This document shows positions 8,304 through 16,292 of a stretch of 64,000 nt of DNA, in pieces. Under the pieces are notes generated by a model. The model saw only the letters and a list, made by a program, of their open reading frames with translations. It was not told the origin of the DNA and did no database searches. Source of the stretch: Nonomuraea wenchangensis (GTDB lineage Bacteria > Actinomycetota > Actinomycetes > Streptosporangiales > Streptosporangiaceae); contig NZ_FOHX01000017.1 in the NCBI RefSeq assembly GCF_900111685.1, positions 1 through 64,000 on the forward strand, given 5' to 3'. The translations under genes were made by a program, and so were the position numbers. Numbering within the stretch: the first letter of the stretch is position 1; each line of letters begins with the position of its first letter.

Positions 8304-9709
8304 GCGGTGACCCCCAGCAGTTCCTCGTAGACCGAGCGGTAGTCGTCCAGCGACTGCCGCAGGGTGAAGCGGGCGAGCACCCGCTCGCGGGCCAGCGCGC
8401 CGAGCCGGCGGCGCAGCCCCGTGTCGCGCAGCAGGCGCACCATCGCCTCGGCGGCGGCCACGTGGTCGCGCGGCGGCACCACGATCCCGGCCTCGCCGAC
8501 CGCCTCGGCCACCCCGCCGACGTTGGTGACGACCACCGGCAGGCCGCACGCCATGGCCTCGACCACGGTGTAGGGGAACCCCTCGGAGATGCTGGTCAGC
8601 GCCACCACGTCGCCCGCGTGGTAGGCGGCGGCCGGGGTGGTGACGCGGCCCTCGAACCGGGCCGCGTCCGTGACCCCCAGCTCCTCGGCGAGCTCCATGC
8701 AGCTCTCCTGGTAGGGCTCGTTGCCGGCCGGGACGCCGCCGAAGATGCGCAGCCGCGCGTCGGGCACCTTCTCCCGCACGATGGCGAACGCGCGCAGCAG
8801 CGTGTGCAGGTCCTTCAGCGGGTCGATGCGCCCCATGAAGACCAGCGTGGGCTCGTCGGGGCCCGACTCGACCGGCGGGAAGTCGTCCGGATCCACGCCG
8901 TTGTACATGATCCGGATCCGGTCCGGGTCGGCGCCGTTGCGGATCTGCCAGCGCCGGTTGTACGACGAGTGCGGCGCGATCCGGTCGGCCGCCACGTACG
9001 CCGCCCCTGCCAGGCGGCGGAAGAAGCTGAGCAGCAGCACCCTGACGGCGTGCGAGACCGGCTCGTCCACGTACTGGAGGTAGCGTTCGCGCAGGTAGAC
9101 GCCGTGCTCGGAGAGCACGATCGGGGTGCCGTGCCGCCACTTGGCGGTCATCGCGGTCAGCATGCTGAGGCCGTTCATGGCCACGTGCATGAGGTCCGTA
9201 CGCGGTGCCGGCTCGGCCAGCGGGCGCAGCATGTGCCCCATCAGGTCGCCGGCCGTGATGGCGTCGGCCAGGGTGAGGCCGTCGGTCCTGTTCCAGTACC
9301 AGGCGTCCATGAGCTGGGTCAGCGACTCGTTGGCCGTGAGCGCGCCCACCAGGTCGCCGCCCTCGTGCGCGAAGCGGTGCAGCGACTCCAGCACCGCCAG
9401 GAACTCGGCGCTGCCGTCGCCCATGACGGCCGGCGTCAGCACCATCTCCAGGAAGCGTCCGTACGCCTCGGTGAAAGCGCCCCCCGGCGCCCGCGAGGGG
9501 CGCCGGGGCGCGTTGCCCCACAGTGGCACGGAGACCACCTGTTCGAGGTTGGCCGGCAGATCCCACACCGGCCGTTCCTCGCCGTCCACGGTCATCGTCA
9601 CGACGTCCCAGCGGTAGTCCGGCATGCCCCGGATGAGCTGGTCCATCCAGACGCTGACGCCGCCCATCGCGAACGGGTAGGTGCCCTCGGACACCAGCGT
9701 CACCTTCAC
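8300..9709 (-). CDS. PelF-like GT4 glycosyltransferase
   Basis: 469 aa from a GTG that overlaps the deacetylase stop as GTGA. The N-terminus (VTLVSEGTYPFAMGGVSVW, then DQLIRGMPDYRW) is the hallmark of PelF-type GT4 enzymes with the DUF3492 region. The C-terminal half has FMGRIDPLKDLHTLL and the GT4 EX7E-type motif SEGFPYTVVEAMACG. PelF polymerises UDP-GalNAc/UDP-GlcNAc in the cytosol. It is the only glycosyltransferase in the operon, which fits a synthase-type pathway with one polymerase. Confidence 0.86.
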   Translation of the reverse strand: MKVTLVSEGTYPFAMGGVSVWMDQLIRGMPDYRWDVVTMTVDGEERPVWDLPANLEQVVSVPLWGNAPRRPSRAPGGAFTEAYGRFLEMVLTPAVMGDGSAEFLAVLESLHRFAHEGGDLVGALTANESLTQLMDAWYWNRTDGLTLADAITAGDLMGHMLRPLAEPAPRTDLMHVAMNGLSMLTAMTAKWRHGTPIVLSEHGVYLRERYLQYVDEPVSHAVRVLLLSFFRRLAGAAYVAADRIAPHSSYNRRWQIRNGADPDRIRIMYNGVDPDDFPPVESGPDEPTLVFMGRIDPLKDLHTLLRAFAIVREKVPDARLRIFGGVPAGNEPYQESCMELAEELGVTDAARFEGRVTTPAAAYHAGDVVALTSISEGFPYTVVEAMACGLPVVVTNVGGVAEAVGEAGIVVPPRDHVAAAEAMVRLLRDTGLRRRLGALARERVLARFTLRQSLDDYRSVYEELLGVTA

Positions 9710-11868
9710 GGGCGCACGCTCGCGGGGACGGTGACAGGGACCCCGGCGGTGAGCGTGAGGCGGGCGACCTTGTCGGTGCCGTACGCCGTGGCGCCGGAGG
9801 CGTTGACGTTCGTCGCGAAGACGGCGGCGTCACTGCCGGCGGTGAAGGTGACCGTGCCCGCCACCCGGTCGTAGACCGCGCTGACGCCGGACAGCCCGGC
9901 GAAGTGCGTGGTCCGCTGGTCGACGTACTGGGCAAGCGAGCCCCAGTTCGGCGTGAGGAGCGGGACCTTGTACCAGGTGTTGTACCTGGCCATGACGCCG
10001 TTCAGCCAGTCGAAGACCAGGCTGCGGTTGGAGCCGTAGTTGCGCAGGTTGCCCTGGTGGAAGGTGTGCGTGTAGACCGACCCGGACATGACGTGCTGCA
10101 TCGCCACGTCGCTCTCGTGGTCGATGACCTGGGTGTAGGTCTGGTTGACCGGCCAGTAGGGGAACTTGCCGCTGGGGCCGTAGTAGGAGTTGTAGAAGAG
10201 CGTCTCCTCGGCCGGCGTGGTGGTGTGGTAGGCGATGTTGGTCGGCCAGTCGGGCACGATCGTCAGCGCCGGCTGCAGCGGGTGGCGGATGCCGCAGTTG
10301 AAGCAGGACGGCTGGTGGCTGGCGAACGACATGTTGCCGTGCAGGTACTTCACGCCGAGGTCCTTGGCGGCCTGCAGCAGGTTGGGGTTGGAGGCGGCCA
10401 GGCCGTAGTCGGTGGGCGGGTCGATGTCGTTGTTGGGGTCGGGGTGGTAGACGCCGAGGCCGGAGTACTCACCGGTCTTCAGCACCGTCGGGTCCACGGA
10501 GAGGCCGAGCGCGGCGGCCCTGGTGAGGTTGTTCTGGATCTCCGCCCGGCTCGTCGCGTAGTCCGTGGAGTTCATCTTCGGGTGCGAGAACGTGTGGTTG
10601 ACCCAGGTGAAGGAGGAGGCCCGGCAGCGCGAGTAGTTGGTGAGGGCGTCCTGCAGGAGGATCGGGAGCAGGCAGGACGGGAGGGCGTACTGGTCGGCGC
10701 CCTCGCCGTTGTAGGCGATGTTCAGCTTGAACGCGTTCGCCAGCGTGTTGGCCGACCGGAAGCTGTTCTGCTGGTTGTACGTGCTCACCGCGTCCGACCA
10801 GGTCAGCCGGTAGCCGGGGTTGGTCTCCAGGTGGCCGTCGGCGTAGAGGTGGTCGGTGTTGTTGAACCAGTCGTCCACGTCGGCGTTGAGGTAGTGACGC
10901 TGCTCGCCGAGGAACAGCCCCCGGGTGGCCCAGCGGAACAGGCCGTAGGTGAGCAGGTCCGCCTGTGGCAGGTACTGGTTGGAGGTGAACGTCAGCGCCA
11001 TGCGCTCACGGCCGTCGGCGGACGTGCTGCGGACGCCGAGCACGTCGGAGCCGCTGGTCAGCACGGCGTCGGCGGTGCAACCGGAGGCCAGCGTGGAGCG
11101 GTAGACGTAGGACTGCGAGATCGGGACGTTCGCGGTGTTCTTGAGGTAGTCGAAGACGCCGGCGCCGGTCGTGGTGAGCGCGGTCGCGATCGGGGTGGCG
11201 CCGACGCCGCCCTCGCTGCCGGCGCGCAGGCAGTAGTCCTCGGGCCAGGTGCCGTAGGCGGTGTAGAGGGAGACCTGGCGGACGCCGTAGTCGCGTTCGT
11301 AGGCCCAGAGAACGTTCCATTCCGAGGCGTCGAGGCCGCTGACGTAGCCGGAGCCGTCGGAGTAGAGCAGCGAGTTGTTGCTCAGCAGGACAGCGTTGTA
11401 CTTGCCGGCCCCGTCGGCCTGCACGAGGTCGGCGGCGGTCAGCGGCTGGGTCTTGCTGTAGAGCACGTCGTACTGGGCGCCGACCCGGTTGAGCACCGAG
11501 CGCCAGGTGGCGACGCCCCAGTCGTCCTCGTCCACGCCGACGACGAGCACGCGCAGCCCGACGCGGTCGTTGGCGGCGGCGGCGAGCGCGGCGGAGGAGC
11601 GAGCGGCCGTGGTCGAACGTTCTACGGGTATTGTTCCTTTCTTCTCCGGTAGTGGTCCGAGTTTGTCTACTTTCGGACGGTCGATGGGCGCACGCAAAGG
11701 AGCTGCGTGCGCGTAATGATCGCCGGTTTCGGTTTCGGTTTCGGTCGTGGTCGCCAGCGCCGGAACGGCGCTCGGACCGATGATGATGGCGGTGGCGCTG
11801 ACCAGGGCCAGCGCACGCCTCGACGGCACAAAAGCCGTCATTCGGAAATGCCGAAAAGAACCCACCAT
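9706..11868 (-). CDS. Secreted Agd3/CE18-like polysaccharide deacetylase
   Basis: 720 aa. Starts at ATG 11868 (run of G upstream) or at the internal ATG 11841, from which a clean signal peptide ALALVSATAIIIGPSAVPALA follows. After an N-terminal region with VLVVGVDEDDW comes a domain resembling the carbohydrate-binding part of Agd3, then YLNADVDDWF (Asp pair near residue 332) and NHTFSHPKM (HxxxH near residues 424-428), the expected metal ligands of a polysaccharide deacetylase. Agd3 is the fungal galactosaminogalactan deacetylase that founded CE18. Here the protein is probably secreted and removes N-acetyl groups to make a cationic polymer. It is the first gene of the operon, divergent from the SARP gene. 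Confidence 0.8.
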   Translation of the reverse strand: MVGSFRHFRMTAFVPSRRALALVSATAIIIGPSAVPALATTTETETETGDHYAHAAPLRAPIDRPKVDKLGPLPEKKGTIPVERSTTAARSSAALAAAANDRVGLRVLVVGVDEDDWGVATWRSVLNRVGAQYDVLYSKTQPLTAADLVQADGAGKYNAVLLSNNSLLYSDGSGYVSGLDASEWNVLWAYERDYGVRQVSLYTAYGTWPEDYCLRAGSEGGVGATPIATALTTTGAGVFDYLKNTANVPISQSYVYRSTLASGCTADAVLTSGSDVLGVRSTSADGRERMALTFTSNQYLPQADLLTYGLFRWATRGLFLGEQRHYLNADVDDWFNNTDHLYADGHLETNPGYRLTWSDAVSTYNQQNSFRSANTLANAFKLNIAYNGEGADQYALPSCLLPILLQDALTNYSRCRASSFTWVNHTFSHPKMNSTDYATSRAEIQNNLTRAAALGLSVDPTVLKTGEYSGLGVYHPDPNNDIDPPTDYGLAASNPNLLQAAKDLGVKYLHGNMSFASHQPSCFNCGIRHPLQPALTIVPDWPTNIAYHTTTPAEETLFYNSYYGPSGKFPYWPVNQTYTQVIDHESDVAMQHVMSGSVYTHTFHQGNLRNYGSNRSLVFDWLNGVMARYNTWYKVPLLTPNWGSLAQYVDQRTTHFAGLSGVSAVYDRVAGTVTFTAGSDAAVFATNVNASGATAYGTDKVARLTLTAGVPVTVPASVRP

Positions 11869-12062
11869 ATCCCCCCATTCGGCACTGATGGCACGAATGC
11901 TCCGTTGGCTGACGTACGCACCATCAGCCAGTTCACGAGTGTGCGGATGACCAATTTCATTTACGTTTCAACACAGTTTCCTCACGAGCGTTTTACGGCG
12001 CATTCGCGCGGCATATCCTCGGTCAGCGAAAAGAAGATCGGACACGTGCAGCTGGGGGAACC
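11869..12062. promoter_or_regulatory. Divergent promoter region between deacetylase operon and SARP gene
   Basis: These 194 bases are AT-richer than the surroundings and separate two divergent starts. I see an inverted pair CTGATGG (11885-11891) / CCATCAG (11921-11927) and a direct repeat TCACGAG at 11933-11939 and 11982-11988, 49 bases apart. SARP proteins usually bind direct heptamer repeats, so the TCACGAG pair is a candidate site, but the spacing is wide and no clear -10/-35 pair could be fixed by eye. The SARP start at 12063 has GGGGG a few bases upstream. Confidence 0.4.
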
Positions 12063-12899
12063 ATGCAGTTCCGCATCCTGGGCGCTCTGGAGGCGACCGG
12101 CGCAGGCGGCCTCGTGCCCCTGCGCTCGGTCAAGCAACGCAGCCTCCTCGCCCTGCTGCTCTGCCACGACGGGACCGTCGCGCACAGCGACGTCCTCATC
12201 GACGCGCTCTGGGGAGCCGAGGCCGGGGACGCCGGGCAACAACGCCTGCGTCTCCAGCTCCACCGGCTCAGACGCACGCTCGGCGAGCACGTCCCCATCG
12301 CCCACCAGGCCACGGGCTACCGGCTCAGGGTGCCGGCGGAGGACGTGGACGCCCGCCGGTTCGAGCTGCTGGTCCGGCAGGGCCGCTCGGCGCTCGCCTC
12401 CGGGAACGATGCAAAAGGCAGCGCCCTGCTCCGCGCGGGCCTCGACCTGTGGCGCGGCCCGGCGCTGTCCGGGCTGGACGACATCCACCTGCTGCACCGC
12501 CAGGCCACCCGGCTGGAGGAGCTGCGGCTGGCGGCGCTCGGCGAACGCGTCGAGGCCGACTTACGGCTCGGCCGGCACGCCGCCCTGGTCGGCGAGCTGT
12601 CCACGCTGGTGCGCGAGCACCCGCTGCGCGAGACGTTCCGCGGGCAGCTCATGCTGGCGCTCTACCGCAGCGGGCGGCAGGCCGAGGCGCTGGACGTCTA
12701 CCAGTCCGGGCGGCACATCCTCACCACCGACCTCGGCCTGGAGCCAGGCCCCGAGCTGCGCAAACTGCACGCGGCCATCCTCAGCAGCGACTCCTCGCTG
12801 TCGGCCGGGCGGGCGGCGCCGCACGGCCGGCACGTGCACCGGCGCGCCGGCCCCCGGCACGGGCGCGGCTGCCCGCACTGCGCCTCCCGGCGTCACTGA
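12063..12899 (+). CDS. SARP-family transcriptional regulator
   Basis: 278 aa. N-terminal OmpR-like winged helix (residues ~1-95, MQFRILGALEATG, LWGAEAGDAGQQRLRLQLHR, GYRL) followed by a bacterial transcriptional activator domain (~97-245: DARRFELLV, HPLRETFRGQLMLALYRSG, LGLEPGPELRKLH). There is no NB-ARC or TPR extension, so it is a small SARP. The last ~25 residues are His/Arg-rich and contain CPHC, an unusual Cys pair that might bind metal. It is divergent from the deacetylase-PelF operon and lies against the minus-strand gene 12902-14245, so it is the natural activator candidate for the polysaccharide genes. Confidence 0.88.
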   Translation: MQFRILGALEATGAGGLVPLRSVKQRSLLALLLCHDGTVAHSDVLIDALWGAEAGDAGQQRLRLQLHRLRRTLGEHVPIAHQATGYRLRVPAEDVDARRFELLVRQGRSALASGNDAKGSALLRAGLDLWRGPALSGLDDIHLLHRQATRLEELRLAALGERVEADLRLGRHAALVGELSTLVREHPLRETFRGQLMLALYRSGRQAEALDVYQSGRHILTTDLGLEPGPELRKLHAAILSSDSSLSAGRAAPHGRHVHRRAGPRHGRGCPHCASRRH

Positions 12900-12901
12900 T
12901 G

Positions 12902-14245
12902 TCAGGAGGGCGTGATCCGGTAGATGTGATAGGAGCTCTCGCTGGTGAAGGTGTCGGTGAAACGTCCTGAGGAGTCCACGGGCAACCGCCGGTTCTCGAA
13001 CATGACCTCGACCTGACCGGGTGACAGGCCGCCGGGCAGCGCGAACGTGTGCGCTCCCGGCCGGCCCTCCACCGACGGCATGGCGAACAGGTAGTACGCG
13101 CCCTGGTGCGCCTTCAGCATGGTGTCCACGCCGGGGCCGAAGCCGTACTCGACGGACTGGGTGTTGAGCACGGGGGCGAGCTGCCTGATCTGCCGGTTCA
13201 CCTCGATCACGGCGGGCCGGGTGGTGACGCCGCAGGCGTCGCGGAGCACGTGCTGGCTCTGGCAGGGGCCGCCGAAGCTGTGGTTGAAGTAGATGACGCC
13301 CCTGGCCCCGTGGATCAGGGAGCTCATCACCGCGCCCTTGACCTCGTCCGGCTCGATCTGCCGCCGGTCCTCGGCGGCGGGGCGGCCGACCTCGACGAAG
13401 GCGTAGATGGGCTGGAGCTTGCCGTCGAGGGCGTCCAGCTTGCGCTGGCGGTCGATGAGCAGGCCGTAGTTGGCCGCGCGGCGGCACCGCTCCTCGCCGG
13501 ACCAGTGCAGCCAGTTCTGGCCGTCCAGGCAGGCGAAGTAGCTGGTGTACCAGTAGACGTCGAGGGAGACGAGATCGGTGTAGTCGTTGAGGAACCGGCC
13601 GGCCTGGCGGTCGTCCTGGTAGATCATGACGCCTTTGCCGTAGTTGGCGTAGTGCGGGCGGCCGTCCTTGGGCAGCCGGTCCTTCAGCGTCTTCATGACG
13701 GTGTAGCCGCAGCGTTCCTTGTGCGGGTCGTCCGGGATGCAGAGGGGGCCCTCACCGGGGAAGTTGCCGGTCCAGCCGTCGTCGCCGGGTCCTGCCCACA
13801 TGTCGGCCTCGTCGGTGATCAGCCAGGCGACGGTCTCGGCCCCGTAGTCCTTCAACGGCTTGCTGGGGACGGCGAACAGGCCGTTCTTCCTGATCAGCGC
13901 CATGTCGCTGGTCTCGGTCAGCTCGATGTAGGTGTTGATGCCGGCCTCGACGTCCTTGTCCACGTCGTCCTGGGTGATGACGGACTCGTACCAGACGCCG
14001 ACGGGGAAGAACGCCGGGTTCGTCCAGCCGGCGGCCTTGGTGCTCGCGAAGCGGTCGTAGTAGGCGGGGCCGCCCTCCCAGGGGACGCGGGGCAGCCCGG
14101 CGACGTCCGGGCGGGGGGCGGCCGTGCCGGACGCCGACGGGCGCGGGCCCGGCTCGCCCTCCGACATGCCGGCGACCGCCCACACCAGGGCCGCGGCGGC
14201 GAGCAGCGCCACCGCGCCGAGGACCAGCCGGCTCGCCCGCGTCAA
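12902..14245 (-). CDS. Secreted TIM-barrel protein, glycoside-hydrolase-like
   Basis: 447 aa. The start is a TTG forming a TTGA overlap with the stop of the GT fusion gene, with GAGGGGGA just upstream. The N-terminus is a signal/anchor (LVLGAVALLAAAALVWAVAGM) followed by a Pro/Ser linker. The remaining ~390 residues read as a (beta/alpha)8 glycosidase-like fold: FFPVGVWYESVIT, GINTYIELTET, WLITDEADMW, LDVYWYTSY, IYAFVEVGRPA, RGVIYFNHSFGG, and a C-terminal beta domain. The acids in ITDEADMW and FVEVG are plausible catalytic pairs. I do not recognise the family. In the operon after two glycosyltransferase genes it likely acts on the exported polymer. Confidence 0.65.
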   Translation of the reverse strand: MTRASRLVLGAVALLAAAALVWAVAGMSEGEPGPRPSASGTAAPRPDVAGLPRVPWEGGPAYYDRFASTKAAGWTNPAFFPVGVWYESVITQDDVDKDVEAGINTYIELTETSDMALIRKNGLFAVPSKPLKDYGAETVAWLITDEADMWAGPGDDGWTGNFPGEGPLCIPDDPHKERCGYTVMKTLKDRLPKDGRPHYANYGKGVMIYQDDRQAGRFLNDYTDLVSLDVYWYTSYFACLDGQNWLHWSGEERCRRAANYGLLIDRQRKLDALDGKLQPIYAFVEVGRPAAEDRRQIEPDEVKGAVMSSLIHGARGVIYFNHSFGGPCQSQHVLRDACGVTTRPAVIEVNRQIRQLAPVLNTQSVEYGFGPGVDTMLKAHQGAYYLFAMPSVEGRPGAHTFALPGGLSPGQVEVMFENRRLPVDSSGRFTDTFTSESSYHIYRITPS

Positions 14246-16290
14246 CGCTCCCCCTCGGCCAGCTCCAGAAGCCGCTCGGCCTGCAACGACCAGGACATCC
14301 CCAGCACCGACGCCCGCAGCTCGGCGGCCGGCCGCGGGCCGCCCTCCGCCAGCGCGGCCTTGACGGCCGCCACGAACGCGTCGGGCGTGGCCGCGACCCG
14401 CACCCGGTCCCGGTAGTGGGCGAGCTCGGGGAAGTCCGTGCTGACCACCGGCAGGCCCAGGGCCAGGTACTCCTTCAGCTTGATCGGGTTGGCGTGCCTG
14501 ATCCACGCGTTGTCCTGCCACGGCATGATCGCCACGTCGAAGCCGGACGCGTACGCCGGGATGCGCTCGTAGGGCACGAAGCCGAACCAGCGCACGTTGG
14601 GATGGGCGGTCAGCCGGTCCATCGGCGCGGTGGCGTCGCCGATGAGCACGAGCGAGGCCTGCGGCAGCTCGGCGGCCAGGCGTTCGAGCAGCCCGACGTC
14701 CACGACGAACTCGTCCAGCGCGCCGAAGAACCCCACCCGCGGCCCCGGCACGGCGGCGAGGTCGGGAGGCGGCTCCGCGACCCTGGTGAAGTGGTCGAGG
14801 TCCACGCCGTGGTCGAGGAAGCACGCCCGCTCGCCGGTCAGCTCGCGCTCCTCGGCCATCAGCGTGCGGCTCGCGTAGAGGACCCGGTCGGCGCGGGCCA
14901 GCAGCTCGTTCTCCAGGGCCCCGATGACGGCGGCGTCCGCCTCGGGGAAGGCCGAGTGCCGGTCGGAGCGGTTGTAGAGGAGCGCGTGCCGGGGCATCGG
15001 GCGCACCACGTCCCAGGCCGTGGGGATGGTGACCACCATCACCGGGCGGCGCAGGCCGAGCGCCAGGCACACCGCCCGCACCTGGGCGCGTACGAGCAGG
15101 GCGTTGACCCGGCGCAGGACCGGCGAGCCGTAGAACGGCAGCGGCAGCGGCGACATCACGTGGAAGCCCGGGAACGGCTGCCGCAGGAACTTCGCCACGC
15201 TGCGCAGCTTGCGCAGGATACGGCGGGTGACGTGGGTGGTGGTGCCCGGCGCGGGCATGCGCATGCCGATGCTGTTGACCACCAGCACCTTGCGCCGGCC
15301 GGCGATGGCGCGCATGAGCTGGAAGTCGGAGTGCGCCCGGTTGTGGTACCACCAGTCCTGGGCCGCGAAGCAGACGTAACCCGGCGGGTCGGGCGCGCCG
15401 GGCGGCTCGGGCCAGCGCGGCAGGCGGACGAGGGCGCGCAGGGCCGCCCGGTGCTTGGCGCCGCCCTCGCCGGTCCTGGCGAGCGCCCGGATCGCCTCGT
15501 TGAGCAGCACCGCGCCGCGCATGGCGAGGGCGCGCGCCCGGCCGTGCCGCTCGCGGTGCAGCCGGACCCGGTTGGCGGTGGCGAGCGCCCAGAGCCGGCT
15601 GGAGGTGGCCTGCTCGCCGCCCAGGTGCACGGCCCGTGCCCGCGGCTCGTAGCGGACGGCGAAGCCGTGGTCGCCGGCCCGCAGCATGTACTCGGTCTCC
15701 TCGGAGTAGAGGAAGTAGCGCTCGTCCAGCGGCCCGAGCGCGTCCAGGCAGGCGCGGGAGACGAGCCAGGCCGCGCCGGTCGCCCAGTCGGCGGTGCCCG
15801 GCCGCTCGTACGCGCCGGCCGCCACGACCAGCTCCCCGAGCGCCGGGATCCGCCCGGCCCGGTGGCCGCCGAGCAGCGCCTCGCCGAGCGCGCGCGGCAC
15901 GGTGGGCCGCCTGCGCAGCGAGAGGTGGACGGTCCCGTCCTCGGCGGTGAGCCGGGGCACCGCGATCCCGGTGCCGGGCACGGCCAGCGCCTCCTTCAGC
16001 GCGGTGATCGCGCCGGGGGCGAGCCGGATGTCCGGGTTGAGCACGAGCACGTCGCAGCCGGACGCGGCGGCGATCCCGGCGTTCACGCCGCCGGCGAAGC
16101 CCGCGTTGCGGCCGGTCGGGACCACCTCGACGGCGGGCAGGGCGGCGCGGGCCGCCGCGATCGTGCCGTCGGCCGAGTCGTTGTCCACGACCAGCACCCG
16201 GGCGTCTCCCGCGCCGGCGTCCTGGAGCGAGCGCAGGCAGTCGCCGATGACGCGCTCGCTGAAGTACGTGACGATGACGATCGCCAGCAT
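14242..16290 (-). CDS. Bifunctional glycosyltransferase, GT2 fused to GT4-like domain
   Basis: 682 aa. I start at ATG 16290, which has GGGAAGG at good spacing; a GTG at 16296 would give a GTGA overlap with wecG instead. Residues ~1-260 are a GT2 rhamnosyltransferase-like domain (VIVTYFSERVI, VVDNDSADGT, LVLNPDIRL). Residues ~330-680 are a GT-B domain (YNRSDRHSAF, VGFFGALDEF, FDVAIMPW, NPIKLKEYLALGLPVV). Two transferases in one chain probably add consecutive sugars to the lipid-linked repeat unit at the inner membrane face. Confidence 0.86.
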   Translation of the reverse strand: MLAIVIVTYFSERVIGDCLRSLQDAGAGDARVLVVDNDSADGTIAAARAALPAVEVVPTGRNAGFAGGVNAGIAAASGCDVLVLNPDIRLAPGAITALKEALAVPGTGIAVPRLTAEDGTVHLSLRRRPTVPRALGEALLGGHRAGRIPALGELVVAAGAYERPGTADWATGAAWLVSRACLDALGPLDERYFLYSEETEYMLRAGDHGFAVRYEPRARAVHLGGEQATSSRLWALATANRVRLHRERHGRARALAMRGAVLLNEAIRALARTGEGGAKHRAALRALVRLPRWPEPPGAPDPPGYVCFAAQDWWYHNRAHSDFQLMRAIAGRRKVLVVNSIGMRMPAPGTTTHVTRRILRKLRSVAKFLRQPFPGFHVMSPLPLPFYGSPVLRRVNALLVRAQVRAVCLALGLRRPVMVVTIPTAWDVVRPMPRHALLYNRSDRHSAFPEADAAVIGALENELLARADRVLYASRTLMAEERELTGERACFLDHGVDLDHFTRVAEPPPDLAAVPGPRVGFFGALDEFVVDVGLLERLAAELPQASLVLIGDATAPMDRLTAHPNVRWFGFVPYERIPAYASGFDVAIMPWQDNAWIRHANPIKLKEYLALGLPVVSTDFPELAHYRDRVRVAATPDAFVAAVKAALAEGGPRPAAELRASVLGMSWSLQAERLLELAEGER

Positions 16291-16292
16291 GC

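Noticed and set aside
6897..9935. A single 1012-aa minus-strand frame
   Set aside because: Only the last 468 residues make sense; the first part is a shadow of the PelF-like gene. The ATG at 8303 with its ATGA overlap is the real start.
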